Below, in pieces: positions 1 through 5,891 of a DNA stretch of 9,322 bases. The position numbers and the translations under genes are program-made. The stretch's first letter is position 1, and each line of letters begins with the position of its first letter. The notes beneath the pieces are model-generated. The model did not search any database. It was not told the origin of the DNA and saw nothing but the letters and a program-made list of their open reading frames with translations. The DNA is from Acetobacteraceae bacterium. Lineage in GTDB: Bacteria > Pseudomonadota > Alphaproteobacteria > Acetobacterales > Acetobacteraceae. Location: the NCBI GenBank assembly GCA_027306955.1, contig DAHUXX010000061.1, positions 1 through 9,322 on the forward strand, in the 5' to 3' direction.

Positions 1-75
1 CGCAAGCTCACCGTGCCCGGCCCGATCACCCGGCGCCTGCGCGAAGCCTACGCGAAGCTGATCGACGCCGCCTGA
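1..75 (+). CDS. 3' end of an unidentified gene (partial)
   Basis: The window opens inside a plus-strand reading frame that encodes 24 residues, ending RLREAYAKLIDAA, and stops at TGA (73-75). The C-terminus is probably helical, alternating charged and alanine/leucine residues. It is too short to assign to a family and I do not recognise it. It is taken as coding because the frame is open from base 1, the codons are G/C-ending like the neighbours, and the stop lies only 10 bp before the convergent stop codon of the next gene, the tight tail-to-tail packing seen elsewhere in this window. Confidence 0.6.
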   Translation, partial: RKLTVPGPITRRLREAYAKLIDAA

Positions 76-85
76 AGCGCGCCGC

Positions 86-886
86 CTACCGCCCCTTCCA
101 AACCGGCTTCCTCTTCTCAAGGAACGCCCGCACGGCGTTATGGAAATCCTCTGTCTCGGCGAACCCGTTCACCGCCTGGTGCTCGGCCTCGGTGATCGGC
201 AACTCGCCCCGCAGCTTGCGGATCGCCGCCTTGTGGAACCGCGCCGACAGCGGCGAGCCGCTCGCGATCCGCCCCGCCAGCGCCAGCGCCTCGCCCTCCA
301 CCTCGTCGTCCGGCACCACGCGCGACAGCAGCCCCTTCTCGTAGGCCTCGCGCCCGGAAAGAATCCGCCCCTCGATGAAGATCTCCGCCGCCACCCCGGT
401 GCCCGCCAGCTCGATCACCGGGTCCATCTCCGCGTACGGATACCAGATGCCGAGGTTGCGCGCGGTGATCCCGAACCGGATCCCCTCGCCGCCAACGCGG
501 AAATCGCACATCGTCGCGATACCGGCGCCGCCGCCGATGCACGCGCCCATGATCATCGCCACCACCGGGTGCCGGCACAGCCGGATCGACTGCATGGAGG
601 TGTGCAGCACCTCGGCGTAACGATCCTCCAGCCACCGGCTGCCGCGCTCCTGCCCGAACGCCGCGATATCCGCCCCGGCGCAGAACGCGTGGGTCCCCGC
701 GCCGCGCAGCACCACGCAGCGCAACGCCTCATCGGCGGAAAGCGCCTCCATCACCCGCTGCAGCCGCTGCCACATCGCGAGGTCGAAGGCGTTGCGCACT
801 TCCGGCCGGTTGAAGGTAACGACGGCGATGTCGCCCTCGCGGGCGACCGGCATGCGCGGATCGGGTTCGATAAAGGGATGTTCCAT
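86..886 (-). CDS. Crotonase-superfamily protein (enoyl-CoA hydratase/isomerase-like) lacking the canonical Glu pair
   Basis: This 266-residue protein has the length and motif order of the crotonase fold, a cytosolic family acting on acyl-CoA thioesters. Visible landmarks are VVTFNRPEVRNAF (22-34), the first oxyanion-hole segment FCAGADI (68-74), the glycine-rich second segment IGGGAGIA (117-124) followed by MCDFR, and the C-terminal helices ending in FLEKRKPVWKGR. In true hydratases the two catalytic glutamates follow GGG and sit in the FGxPE segment. Here those positions read Gly122 and Ala142 (FGITARNLG), so classical syn-hydration of enoyl-CoA is doubtful. Another crotonase chemistry (isomerase, thioesterase, decarboxylase or lyase) or a non-catalytic role is possible; the substrate cannot be read. 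It starts 13 nt after the alkA stop on the same strand, so the two are probably co-transcribed. The ribosome-binding site is weak (GAGAGA, about 9 nt upstream). Family membership is secure; function is not. Confidence 0.9.
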   Translation of the reverse strand: MEHPFIEPDPRMPVAREGDIAVVTFNRPEVRNAFDLAMWQRLQRVMEALSADEALRCVVLRGAGTHAFCAGADIAAFGQERGSRWLEDRYAEVLHTSMQSIRLCRHPVVAMIMGACIGGGAGIATMCDFRVGGEGIRFGITARNLGIWYPYAEMDPVIELAGTGVAAEIFIEGRILSGREAYEKGLLSRVVPDDEVEGEALALAGRIASGSPLSARFHKAAIRKLRGELPITEAEHQAVNGFAETEDFHNAVRAFLEKRKPVWKGR

Positions 887-899
887 GCCGCGGAATCTC

Positions 900-1559
900 T
901 CACGCCGCCGGCAGGTCGTCCATGGCCGGCCGGCCGGTCACATGCCGCCAATGGTGCCACAGCAGCCGCGCCGCCAGTGCCCGGTGCGGCTGCCACGCCA
1001 GCGCCATCTCGCGCAACGCCCGCTCTCCCGGCCGCGTCGCCAGCCCCTTGAGGTCCGCGACCGACGCCGCCAGCGCCAGATCACCGGCGGGAAACACATC
1101 CGCCCGCTCGTGCGCGAACAGCAGGTAGACCTCCGCCGTCCACCGCCCGATCCCTGGCAGCGCCACCAGCGCCGCCACCGCCGCCTCGTCCGCCATCGCC
1201 TCCAGCGCCTCGGCCGAAAGCGCCCGCTCGGCGAATGCGCGGGCCAGCACCCGCCCCGCCGCGATCTTGCCGCGCGAGAGCCCGGCTTCGCCCAGCACCA
1301 CGTCCGGCAGCGAAGCGAACGCCTCCGGCCCCAACGCCGCCAGAGGCGCCACCCGCCGCCAGATCGCACCGGCCGCCTGGTTGCTGATCTGCTGGCCCAC
1401 GATCGCCTGCAGCAGCCCCGCAAACCCGCGCGGCCTGGTGCGCCAGGGCAACGGCCCCGCCCGCCGCAGCACGCCGCGGAAATCCGGATCCATCGCCAGC
1501 AGCCGCCGCAGCCCCGGCGCCGCGCCCACGCCGCCAATCTTTTCGTTCATCCGCATCAT
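900..1559 (-). CDS. alkA: DNA-3-methyladenine glycosylase II (AlkA/HhH-GPD family)
   Basis: This 219-residue protein belongs to the helix-hairpin-helix GPD superfamily, which excises alkylated bases such as 3-methyladenine from DNA in base excision repair. The order is typical: LLQAIVGQQISNQAA (49-63), the helix-hairpin-helix LPGIGRWTAEVYLLFA (134-149), the catalytic-loop segment FPAGD with likely catalytic Asp160, and AWQPHRALAARLLWHHWRH (188-206), the C-terminal helix common in this group. It is shorter than the 282-residue E. coli AlkA and lacks its N-terminal beta domain, like many compact bacterial AlkA-type enzymes. No iron-sulphur cysteine cluster is seen, which argues against MutY/Nth. 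The start is uncertain: ATGs at codons 1, 2 and 4 are all possible and none has a convincing Shine-Dalgarno; the first is used. It is divergent from the response regulator and probably leads the two-gene unit with the crotonase homologue. The symbol is a family-level assignment. Confidence 0.92.
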   Translation of the reverse strand: MMRMNEKIGGVGAAPGLRRLLAMDPDFRGVLRRAGPLPWRTRPRGFAGLLQAIVGQQISNQAAGAIWRRVAPLAALGPEAFASLPDVVLGEAGLSRGKIAAGRVLARAFAERALSAEALEAMADEAAVAALVALPGIGRWTAEVYLLFAHERADVFPAGDLALAASVADLKGLATRPGERALREMALAWQPHRALAARLLWHHWRHVTGRPAMDDLPAA

Positions 1560-1603
1560 GCAAAGAAGTGCAACATCCCCTGCCGCCCCGCGCGAGAGCC
1601 TCT

Positions 1604-1609
1604 ATTGTA
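1604..1609 (-). promoter_or_regulatory. Possible -10 element (TACAAT) of the alkA promoter
   Basis: The 56-bp region between the divergent alkA and response-regulator starts is GC-rich except for an AT-rich patch at 1601-1613. On the minus strand this reads TACAAT, one mismatch from the sigma-70 -10 consensus. It would place an alkA transcript start about 40 nt before the start codon. No convincing -35 hexamer lies 16-18 bp upstream, so this is tentative. On the plus strand the same patch reads TATTGT, a poorer -10 only about 8 bp before the ATG of the response regulator. Confidence 0.3.
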
Positions 1610-1615
1610 ACAGCC

Positions 1616-2350
1616 ATGGAGAATTCCGCCGCCGGCGCCATGCCGCACCTCCTCGTCGTCGACGACGACCGCGAGATCCGCGAACTCCTCAAACAATTCC
1701 TGGAGCGCCAGCGCTTCCGCGTCACCGCCGTGCGCGACGGGCGGGAACTGCGCCGCGCCTGGCCGCTTGGCCACTACCAGCTCGTGGTGCTGGACCTCAT
1801 GCTCCCGGGCGAGTCCGGCACGGACCTCGCCCGCTGGCTGCGCGCGGAATCGAACATCCCCATCGTCATGCTCACCGCGCTCGGCGACGAAACCGACCGC
1901 ATCGTTGGCCTCGAACTGGGTGCCGACGACTACGTGCCCAAGCCCTTCAACCCGCGCGAACTGCTCGCGCGCATCCGCGCCGTGCTGCGCCGCGCCGGCG
2001 ACGGGGCGGAGACGCGCGCGGAACCCACCGCCCGCGCCTACCTCTTCGGCGGCTGGATGCTGGAACCCTCGCGCCGCCGCCTGCTCAACCCGGACGCGGT
2101 CGAGGTCGCGCTCACCGGTGGCGAATACGACCTGCTGCTCGCCCTGGTCTCGCGCCCCAACCGCGTGCTCACGCGCGACATGCTGCTGGACCTGCTGCGC
2201 GGCCGCCAGGCCGGTCCCTACGACCGCGCCATCGACGTCGCGGTCAGCCGCCTGCGCCGCAAGCTGGAGGATGACGGCCGCCACGCCCAGCTCATCAAGA
2301 CCGTGCGCGGCGGCGGCTACGTGCTCGCCGCCGAGGTCGAGCGCCACTAG
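1616..2350 (+). CDS. OmpR-family response regulator (receiver + winged helix)
   Basis: This 244-residue cytosolic transcription factor is the output half of a two-component system. The receiver domain (about 10-125) shows the acidic pocket DDD (16-18), the phospho-acceptor Asp60 in VVLDLMLPG, Thr87 in MLTALG and Lys109 in VPKPF. The winged-helix DNA-binding domain (about 140-240) has the OmpR signature LTGGEYDLL, the helix around DRAIDVAVSRLRRKLEDD and the wing VRGGGYVL. The ATG at 1616 is preferred. An in-frame GTG at 1568 would leave only 8 bp to the divergent alkA start and add a non-conserved tail, while an ATG at 1640 (MPHLLVVDDD) would also keep the whole receiver; neither ATG has a strong Shine-Dalgarno. 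The kinase gene follows 11 bp downstream, so the pair should be one operon and a cognate pair. Regulated genes cannot be read from sequence. Confidence 0.95.
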   Translation: MENSAAGAMPHLLVVDDDREIRELLKQFLERQRFRVTAVRDGRELRRAWPLGHYQLVVLDLMLPGESGTDLARWLRAESNIPIVMLTALGDETDRIVGLELGADDYVPKPFNPRELLARIRAVLRRAGDGAETRAEPTARAYLFGGWMLEPSRRRLLNPDAVEVALTGGEYDLLLALVSRPNRVLTRDMLLDLLRGRQAGPYDRAIDVAVSRLRRKLEDDGRHAQLIKTVRGGGYVLAAEVERH

Positions 2351-2361
2351 GCAGCACCCGC

Positions 2362-3717
2362 ATGGCGACGCAGCCTGCCGCCAGCCGGTTCCGGCTCTGG
2401 CCCCGAACCCTCGCCGGGCGCACCGCGCTGGTACTGCTGCTCTCGCTCGCCGCGGTGCAGGTCGCGGGGCTGACTATCCACGCGCTCGACCGCATCGGCC
2501 TGCAGGAACAGGCGGACCAGCGCGCCGCCCTGGTGCGCGCGCTGGTGCTCTACCGCAACGTCGTGCTCACCCAGCCCGCGGAGCGCCAGCAGCTCGTCGC
2601 GGACTACGGCCAGCGCGGCGGCATGCACTCGCGCATCCTCCACGGCGTGCCGCGGCGCGACATGCCGCCGCTGCACCCGTTCCTGCAGCGCCTGCTGCGC
2701 GCGGAGGTGGGGCTCGTCCCCATCCCCTTCAACCTGCGGCCGCGCCCGATGCTGCTGCTCGGTGGCGAGCCCTACGGGCGGCTGCACGTTGCCATGCGCA
2801 TGCCGGACGGCGCCTGGCTCGACGTCTACGTCCCCCTGCCGCCGCTGCGCCCCTGGCACTCGCCCACCTTCCTCGCCGCCTTCCTGCTGATGACGGCCGC
2901 CGCCGCGGTGCTCATCCTGTGGGCCACGCGTCGGCTGATCCGCCCTGTCGGTCTGCTCGCCGCCGCCGCCGAGCGCCTCGGCCGCGACGTCAACGCCGAC
3001 CCGCTGCCGGAAACCGGCCCGCTCGAGCTTGCCCAGGCGGCGCACGCCTTCAACACCATGGCCGCGCGCATCCGCCGCTTCGTCGCCGACCGCACCTTCC
3101 TGCTCACCGCCATCGGTCACGACCTCAAGACGCCGATCACACGGTTGCAACTGCGTACCGAGTTCATCGAGGACGAGGAGCTTCGCGCCAAGATGCAGGC
3201 CGACCTCGACGAACTGCTCGCCATGGTCCGCTCGACCCTGGAGTTTGGCCGCGACGTCGCCACCGACGAGCCCCTCTCCCAGGTCGACCTGACGAGCCTG
3301 GTGCGCACCGTCGCCGACGAGGCCGCCGATCTCTACCCGGACCTGGCGCCCAAGGTGGACGTGACGGGGCCGGGCCATCTCACCGCCTCCGTCCGCCCCA
3401 TCGCGCTCAAGCGGGCGCTGTCCAACCTTGTCGGCAACGCGCTGAAATACGGCGGTGCGGCACATATCGCGCTCGCCACCAGGGCACCCGCGATCACCAT
3501 CGCCGTGGAGGACGAGGGCCCGGGCCTGCCCCCCGAGGAGATCGAGCGCGTCTTCCAGCCCTTCTACCGCGTCGAGACCAGCCGCAACCGCGAGACCGGC
3601 GGTACCGGCCTTGGCCTTTCCATCGCCCGCAACATCGCCCGCGCCCATGGCGGCGACGTCACGCTGGCCAACCGCCCGGGCGGCGGCCTGCGCGCGACCG
3701 TAACGCTACCGCAATAA
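2362..3717 (+). CDS. EnvZ-like membrane sensor histidine kinase
   Basis: This 451-residue inner-membrane kinase should sense an envelope signal and phosphorylate the regulator encoded just upstream. The order is: a short cytosolic N-terminus; TM1 about 21-40 (TALVLLLSLAAVQVAGLTIH); a periplasmic region of about 125 residues (41-165); TM2 about 168-188 (PTFLAAFLLMTAAAAVLILW); HAMP (about 190-242); and the dimerisation/phosphoacceptor helix with TAIGHDLKTPITRLQLR, phospho-His253. The ATPase domain has the N-box NLVGNALKYGG (Asn359), G1 box EDEGPGLP (383-390), F-box region FQPFYRVE and G2 box GGTGLGLS (413-420). All catalytic boxes look intact. The HDLxTPxTRLxLR form of the H-box is the EnvZ-like type. 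The periplasmic domain is not one I recognise, so the stimulus is unknown. No clear Shine-Dalgarno precedes the ATG, suggesting translational coupling to the regulator. The 3' end overlaps the convergent racemase gene by 12 bp. Confidence 0.95.
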   Translation: MATQPAASRFRLWPRTLAGRTALVLLLSLAAVQVAGLTIHALDRIGLQEQADQRAALVRALVLYRNVVLTQPAERQQLVADYGQRGGMHSRILHGVPRRDMPPLHPFLQRLLRAEVGLVPIPFNLRPRPMLLLGGEPYGRLHVAMRMPDGAWLDVYVPLPPLRPWHSPTFLAAFLLMTAAAAVLILWATRRLIRPVGLLAAAAERLGRDVNADPLPETGPLELAQAAHAFNTMAARIRRFVADRTFLLTAIGHDLKTPITRLQLRTEFIEDEELRAKMQADLDELLAMVRSTLEFGRDVATDEPLSQVDLTSLVRTVADEAADLYPDLAPKVDVTGPGHLTASVRPIALKRALSNLVGNALKYGGAAHIALATRAPAITIAVEDEGPGLPPEEIERVFQPFYRVETSRNRETGGTGLGLSIARNIARAHGGDVTLANRPGGGLRATVTLPQ

Positions 3718-4347
3718 AGCCCGCAGCTTGCGCACCGCGCTGTCCGGCGTCGTCAGCACCCGCCTGCCGGTCGCCGCCGCCACGGCCGGTGCCGCGCGCG
3801 CGAGGCTGAATTGCGCCAGCGCGATCGCGTCGCAATCCGCGAGCCCGCGCGCCGCCTCCGCCGCGAGACGGTCATGCGTCGCGATATCCCCGGCATCCAG
3901 CGCCGCCAGGGCGCCCGCGGCCAGCTTCGGCACCACGCGCACGGAGGCATCCGCCGCCGCGAACTCCGGCGGCATGGAGGCGAGGGTAGGGGCGAACGTC
4001 GCCAGCAGCCCGATCCGCCGCCCCAGCCCCAGCGCCTCCTCGATCATCGCCTCGTTCGGCTTCAGCACCGGCACCGGCGCCAGGTCCGCGGCGACCCTCT
4101 CGATGCACGGCCCGAAGGCAGAGCACGTGAACAGGATCGCGTCCGCCCCGCAGCGCCGCGCGTAACGGCCCAGCGTCAGGAACCGCTCCGTCATCGCCGC
4201 GCCCAGCCCTCCCGCCGCCGCGAGGTCCGCCGAAAGGGAATCGTCAAGCAGATTGGCCAGCACCGCCTCCGGCCAGAGCCGGGCGAACGCTTCCGCGATC
4301 GGTCCCGGCGAATGGCGCAGCGCGTGGATCAGCCCGATACGCGGCAT
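3706..4347 (-). CDS. Aspartate/glutamate racemase-family protein, single conserved cysteine
   Basis: This 213-residue protein resembles the cofactor-independent Asp/Glu/hydantoin racemase superfamily. Seen are an N-terminal beta strand (RIGLIHAL), the first active-site region ILFTCSAFGPCIE with Cys75 (and Cys81), PVLKPNEAMIEEAL (93-106), RRIGLLATFAPTL (110-121) and DAIALAQFSLARAAP (173-187). In two-base racemases the last segment carries a second cysteine (the LxCT-like position); here it is Gln179 in ALAQFS. Racemisation by the two-thiol mechanism is therefore not supported. A one-cysteine chemistry, as in arylmalonate decarboxylase relatives, or another role is open. The start at 4347 is chosen over an in-frame ATG at 4443 because AGGA lies 5 nt upstream of it and the family's first strand begins directly; the upstream extension is low-complexity and charged. 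Its stop is inside the end of the convergent kinase gene. Confidence 0.85.
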   Translation of the reverse strand: MPRIGLIHALRHSPGPIAEAFARLWPEAVLANLLDDSLSADLAAAGGLGAAMTERFLTLGRYARRCGADAILFTCSAFGPCIERVAADLAPVPVLKPNEAMIEEALGLGRRIGLLATFAPTLASMPPEFAAADASVRVVPKLAAGALAALDAGDIATHDRLAAEAARGLADCDAIALAQFSLARAAPAVAAATGRRVLTTPDSAVRKLRALLR

Positions 4348-4352
4348 GGCAA

Positions 4353-4360
4353 TCCTCTCT
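4353..4360 (-). promoter_or_regulatory. Shine-Dalgarno of the racemase-family gene
   Basis: On the minus strand the sequence AGAGAGGA ends 5 nt before the ATG at 4347. It is what decides that start over the in-frame ATG 96 nt further upstream. Confidence 0.7.
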
Positions 4361-4364
4361 TCCG

Positions 4365-4382
4365 GCCCCCGCTCACGGGGGC
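4365..4382. repeat. Perfect 7-bp inverted repeat (GC hairpin) in the divergent racemase/DedA region
   Basis: GCCCCCG and CGGGGGC flank a CTCA loop. The element lies in the 112-bp region between the divergent racemase-family and DedA-type genes, 17 nt before the racemase start codon and immediately upstream of its Shine-Dalgarno. In that transcript it would be a stable 5' leader hairpin; alternatively it is a small operator. There is no clean U-run on either side, so a terminator reading is weak. Confidence 0.45.
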
Positions 4383-4449
4383 TTGGTCGTTCTTCCCGCC
4401 GCCGGCTTTGCCCGGCCCACCGCGCCATGGCAAATGCCGCCACCCGGCC

Positions 4450-4456
4450 GGAGGAG
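4450..4456 (+). promoter_or_regulatory. Shine-Dalgarno of the DedA-type gene
   Basis: GGAGGAG lies 3 nt before the ATG at 4460. The sequence match is strong although the spacing is short. It supports ATG 4460 over the in-frame ATG at 4427, which has no purine-rich site. Confidence 0.6.
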
Positions 4457-4459
4457 CGG

Positions 4460-5035
4460 ATGCGACGTCTCTACAAAAACGTCATGGCCCTGGCGTCCAG
4501 CCCGCGCGCCGCGTGGTGGCTGTTCGCCGTCGCCTTCTCCGAGGCCAGCTTCTTCCCGATTCCGCCGGACGCGATGCTCATCCCGATGGCCATCGCCGCA
4601 CCCGGGCGCGCCTGGCGCTACGCGCTGATCGCGCTGGCCGGCACGCTCCTGGGCGGCACCTTCGGCTACATCCTTGGCCATTTCCTGTTCGACGTCGCCG
4701 CCCAGCCGATCCTGCGCGCCTACCACTATGAGGCCGCGTTCCGCGCCTTCCAGCAGACATTCCGCCGCTGGGGCGTGTGGATCATCCTGGTCAAGGGCTT
4801 CGTCCCGATCCCCTACAAGATCGTGACCATCGCCGCCGGCGCCGCGGGTTTCAGCTACCCGCTCTTCATCGCGGCCAGCGCCGTCACGCGCGGCGGCCGC
4901 TTCTTCCTCGTCTCCGGCCTGCTGCGCCGCTGGGGCGAGCCGATCCGCGCGTTCATCGAGCGCCACCTCGCACTCGTCCTCGGCGTCCTGGCGGCCTCGA
5001 TCATCGCCGGCTTCGTCGTGCTGCGTTATCTCTGA
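4460..5035 (+). CDS. DedA/YqaA-type (VTT-domain) inner-membrane protein
   Basis: This 191-residue protein is a small polytopic membrane protein of the DedA/VTT superfamily, whose studied members act as undecaprenyl-phosphate or phospholipid translocases or support envelope integrity and drug resistance. It carries the family's landmarks: the re-entrant/acidic segment FSEASFFPIPPDAML (26-40, Glu28 and Asp37), hydrophobic stretches around 52-78, the second signature VKGFVPIPYKIVTIAAGAAGF (111-131), the basic motif TRGGRFFL (143-150, Arg144 and Arg147) and a C-terminal membrane helix about 168-188. Its length and the GFVPIPYK form suit the YqaA-like subgroup rather than longer DedA/YghB proteins. 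Upstream in-frame codons exist (ATG 4427 and beyond), but the protein aligns best from 4460, where a GGAGGAG site sits. It is divergent from the racemase-family gene and co-directional with the exported-protein gene 57 bp downstream. The cargo is unknown. Confidence 0.9.
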   Translation: MRRLYKNVMALASSPRAAWWLFAVAFSEASFFPIPPDAMLIPMAIAAPGRAWRYALIALAGTLLGGTFGYILGHFLFDVAAQPILRAYHYEAAFRAFQQTFRRWGVWIILVKGFVPIPYKIVTIAAGAAGFSYPLFIAASAVTRGGRFFLVSGLLRRWGEPIRAFIERHLALVLGVLAASIIAGFVVLRYL

Positions 5036-5076
5036 GCCCCGCGGCAGCGACCACCGACCGCCCCGGCGAGCACGCG

Positions 5077-5082
5077 AAGGAG
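5077..5082 (+). promoter_or_regulatory. Shine-Dalgarno of the exported-protein gene
   Basis: AAGGAG sits 10 nt before ATG 5093, within the 57-bp gap after the DedA-type stop codon. It is among the best ribosome-binding matches in the window and supports this gene as real. Confidence 0.7.
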
Positions 5083-5092
5083 ACAGCACGCC

Positions 5093-5866
5093 ATGACCGG
5101 CCCCGTTTCCGTTCCTGCCCGATTGGCCGGATGCGCCGGCCTCGCCGTGATGCTCGGCATGGTCAGTGCCGCCGCCGCCCCGCCCAACCCGCCAGCCGGC
5201 CAGCTATGGGGGAACGGGCAGTCCACCCAAGGCGCCCACCTGGAACTGGTCGAGGTGCAGCGGCGTCCCTTGCAAGCCGGCGAGCAGGTGCCCTTCCCGT
5301 ACAAGGTCGGGTCCACCATCGTCGTCTACCGGCTCAGGGCAACGGGCCTTGCGCCGGGCAAGCCCTATGATCTCTGGCTGCATCTCTCGTTCCAGAAACC
5401 GGTGAACACGCACCAGGTGGTGGAAGTCGACGCCCGGGGCGACGTGTCCGGCCAGGGCGGGCCGGTATCCCTGCCGGTGGTCAACTACCGCAAGGGCGAG
5501 GCCATCGGCGCCGGCCTGATCTCGCCGGACGGCGCGGTCAGGGCCATCGCGTCAACCTTTCCATTTCCGCTGCAGGCGACCGATGGGCCCTGCCGTCTGA
5601 CGCTGGAACTCCTGGACCGGGCCGGCACGACGTTCGGCGCGGTCATGCGCGGCTTCCGTCCCGGCAGCGTGGTGGAAACCGTCTCGCGGTCAGGCCAGGA
5701 GGTGCTGCGCGCCCGCCATACCGTGCCCCCGGGCGGCACCTTCAACGTGGTTCTCCGCCCGGCCGCGCCCAGTGGCGACCAGCACGCCAGCTTCGCCGCT
5801 CAGGCCCCGGACTGCCAGGTCAAGGTGGACTACGCCTGGGGCGCCGCCTCCATGGCCGCGCAGTGA
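5093..5866 (+). CDS. Exported protein of unknown function
   Basis: I do not recognise this 257-residue protein. It begins with a probable Sec signal peptide: Arg10, a hydrophobic core LAGCAGLAVMLGMVSA (11-26) and a small-residue cleavage region AAAA before PPNPPAG, so the mature protein likely starts near residue 28-30 and works in the periplasm or outside. The mature part has no further membrane segment. It is rich in alternating hydrophobic strands, such as TIVVYRLRATGL (75-86) and YDLWLHLSF (92-100), ending with CQVKVDYAWG (241-250), which suggests a beta-sandwich. Two cysteines remain after cleavage (Cys167 and Cys241) and could form a disulphide. It may be expressed with the DedA-type gene 57 bp upstream, but it has its own good ribosome-binding site. 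It ends 25 bp before the convergent prpE stop. That it is an exported real gene is fairly sure; no role can be assigned. Confidence 0.8.
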   Translation: MTGPVSVPARLAGCAGLAVMLGMVSAAAAPPNPPAGQLWGNGQSTQGAHLELVEVQRRPLQAGEQVPFPYKVGSTIVVYRLRATGLAPGKPYDLWLHLSFQKPVNTHQVVEVDARGDVSGQGGPVSLPVVNYRKGEAIGAGLISPDGAVRAIASTFPFPLQATDGPCRLTLELLDRAGTTFGAVMRGFRPGSVVETVSRSGQEVLRARHTVPPGGTFNVVLRPAAPSGDQHASFAAQAPDCQVKVDYAWGAASMAAQ

Positions 5867-5875
5867 GGCCCGGCC

Positions 5876-5891
5876 GCGGGTTCCCACCCGC
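5876..5891. terminator. Possible bidirectional terminator hairpin between convergent genes
   Basis: A perfect 6-bp inverted repeat, GCGGGT-TCCC-ACCCGC, fills most of the 25-bp gap between the stop of the exported-protein gene and the stop of the convergent prpE. The placement suits a shared terminator, but there is no U-tract on either strand and the stem is short. Rho-dependent termination is equally likely. Confidence 0.35.

Noticed and set aside
1568..1615. GTG start extending the response regulator by 16 codons
   Set aside because: It would start 8 bp from the divergent alkA start, leave no room for a promoter, and add residues not expected before the receiver domain.
2347..3648. Minus-strand 433-codon frame opposite the histidine kinase
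   Set aside because: The Gly/Asp/Val-rich low-complexity translation without domains mirrors codon bias of the kinase gene; no ribosome-binding site or homologous motif is visible.
1767..3809. Plus-strand 680-codon frame overlapping the regulator and kinase genes
   Set aside because: It is out of frame with two genes that carry all expected catalytic motifs. The product is a low-complexity Ala/Arg/Pro composition typical of a shadow frame.
4348..4443. N-terminal extension of the racemase-family protein from ATG 4443
   Set aside because: The added 32 residues are Arg/Glu/Pro-rich and span the hairpin and Shine-Dalgarno; the family's first beta strand begins at the internal Met with a proper ribosome-binding site.
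5123..5134. Possible lipobox LAGC (residues 11-14) in the exported protein
   Set aside because: The cysteine comes before, not after, the hydrophobic core of the signal sequence, and a conventional Ala-rich cleavage region follows, so signal peptidase I processing is more likely.
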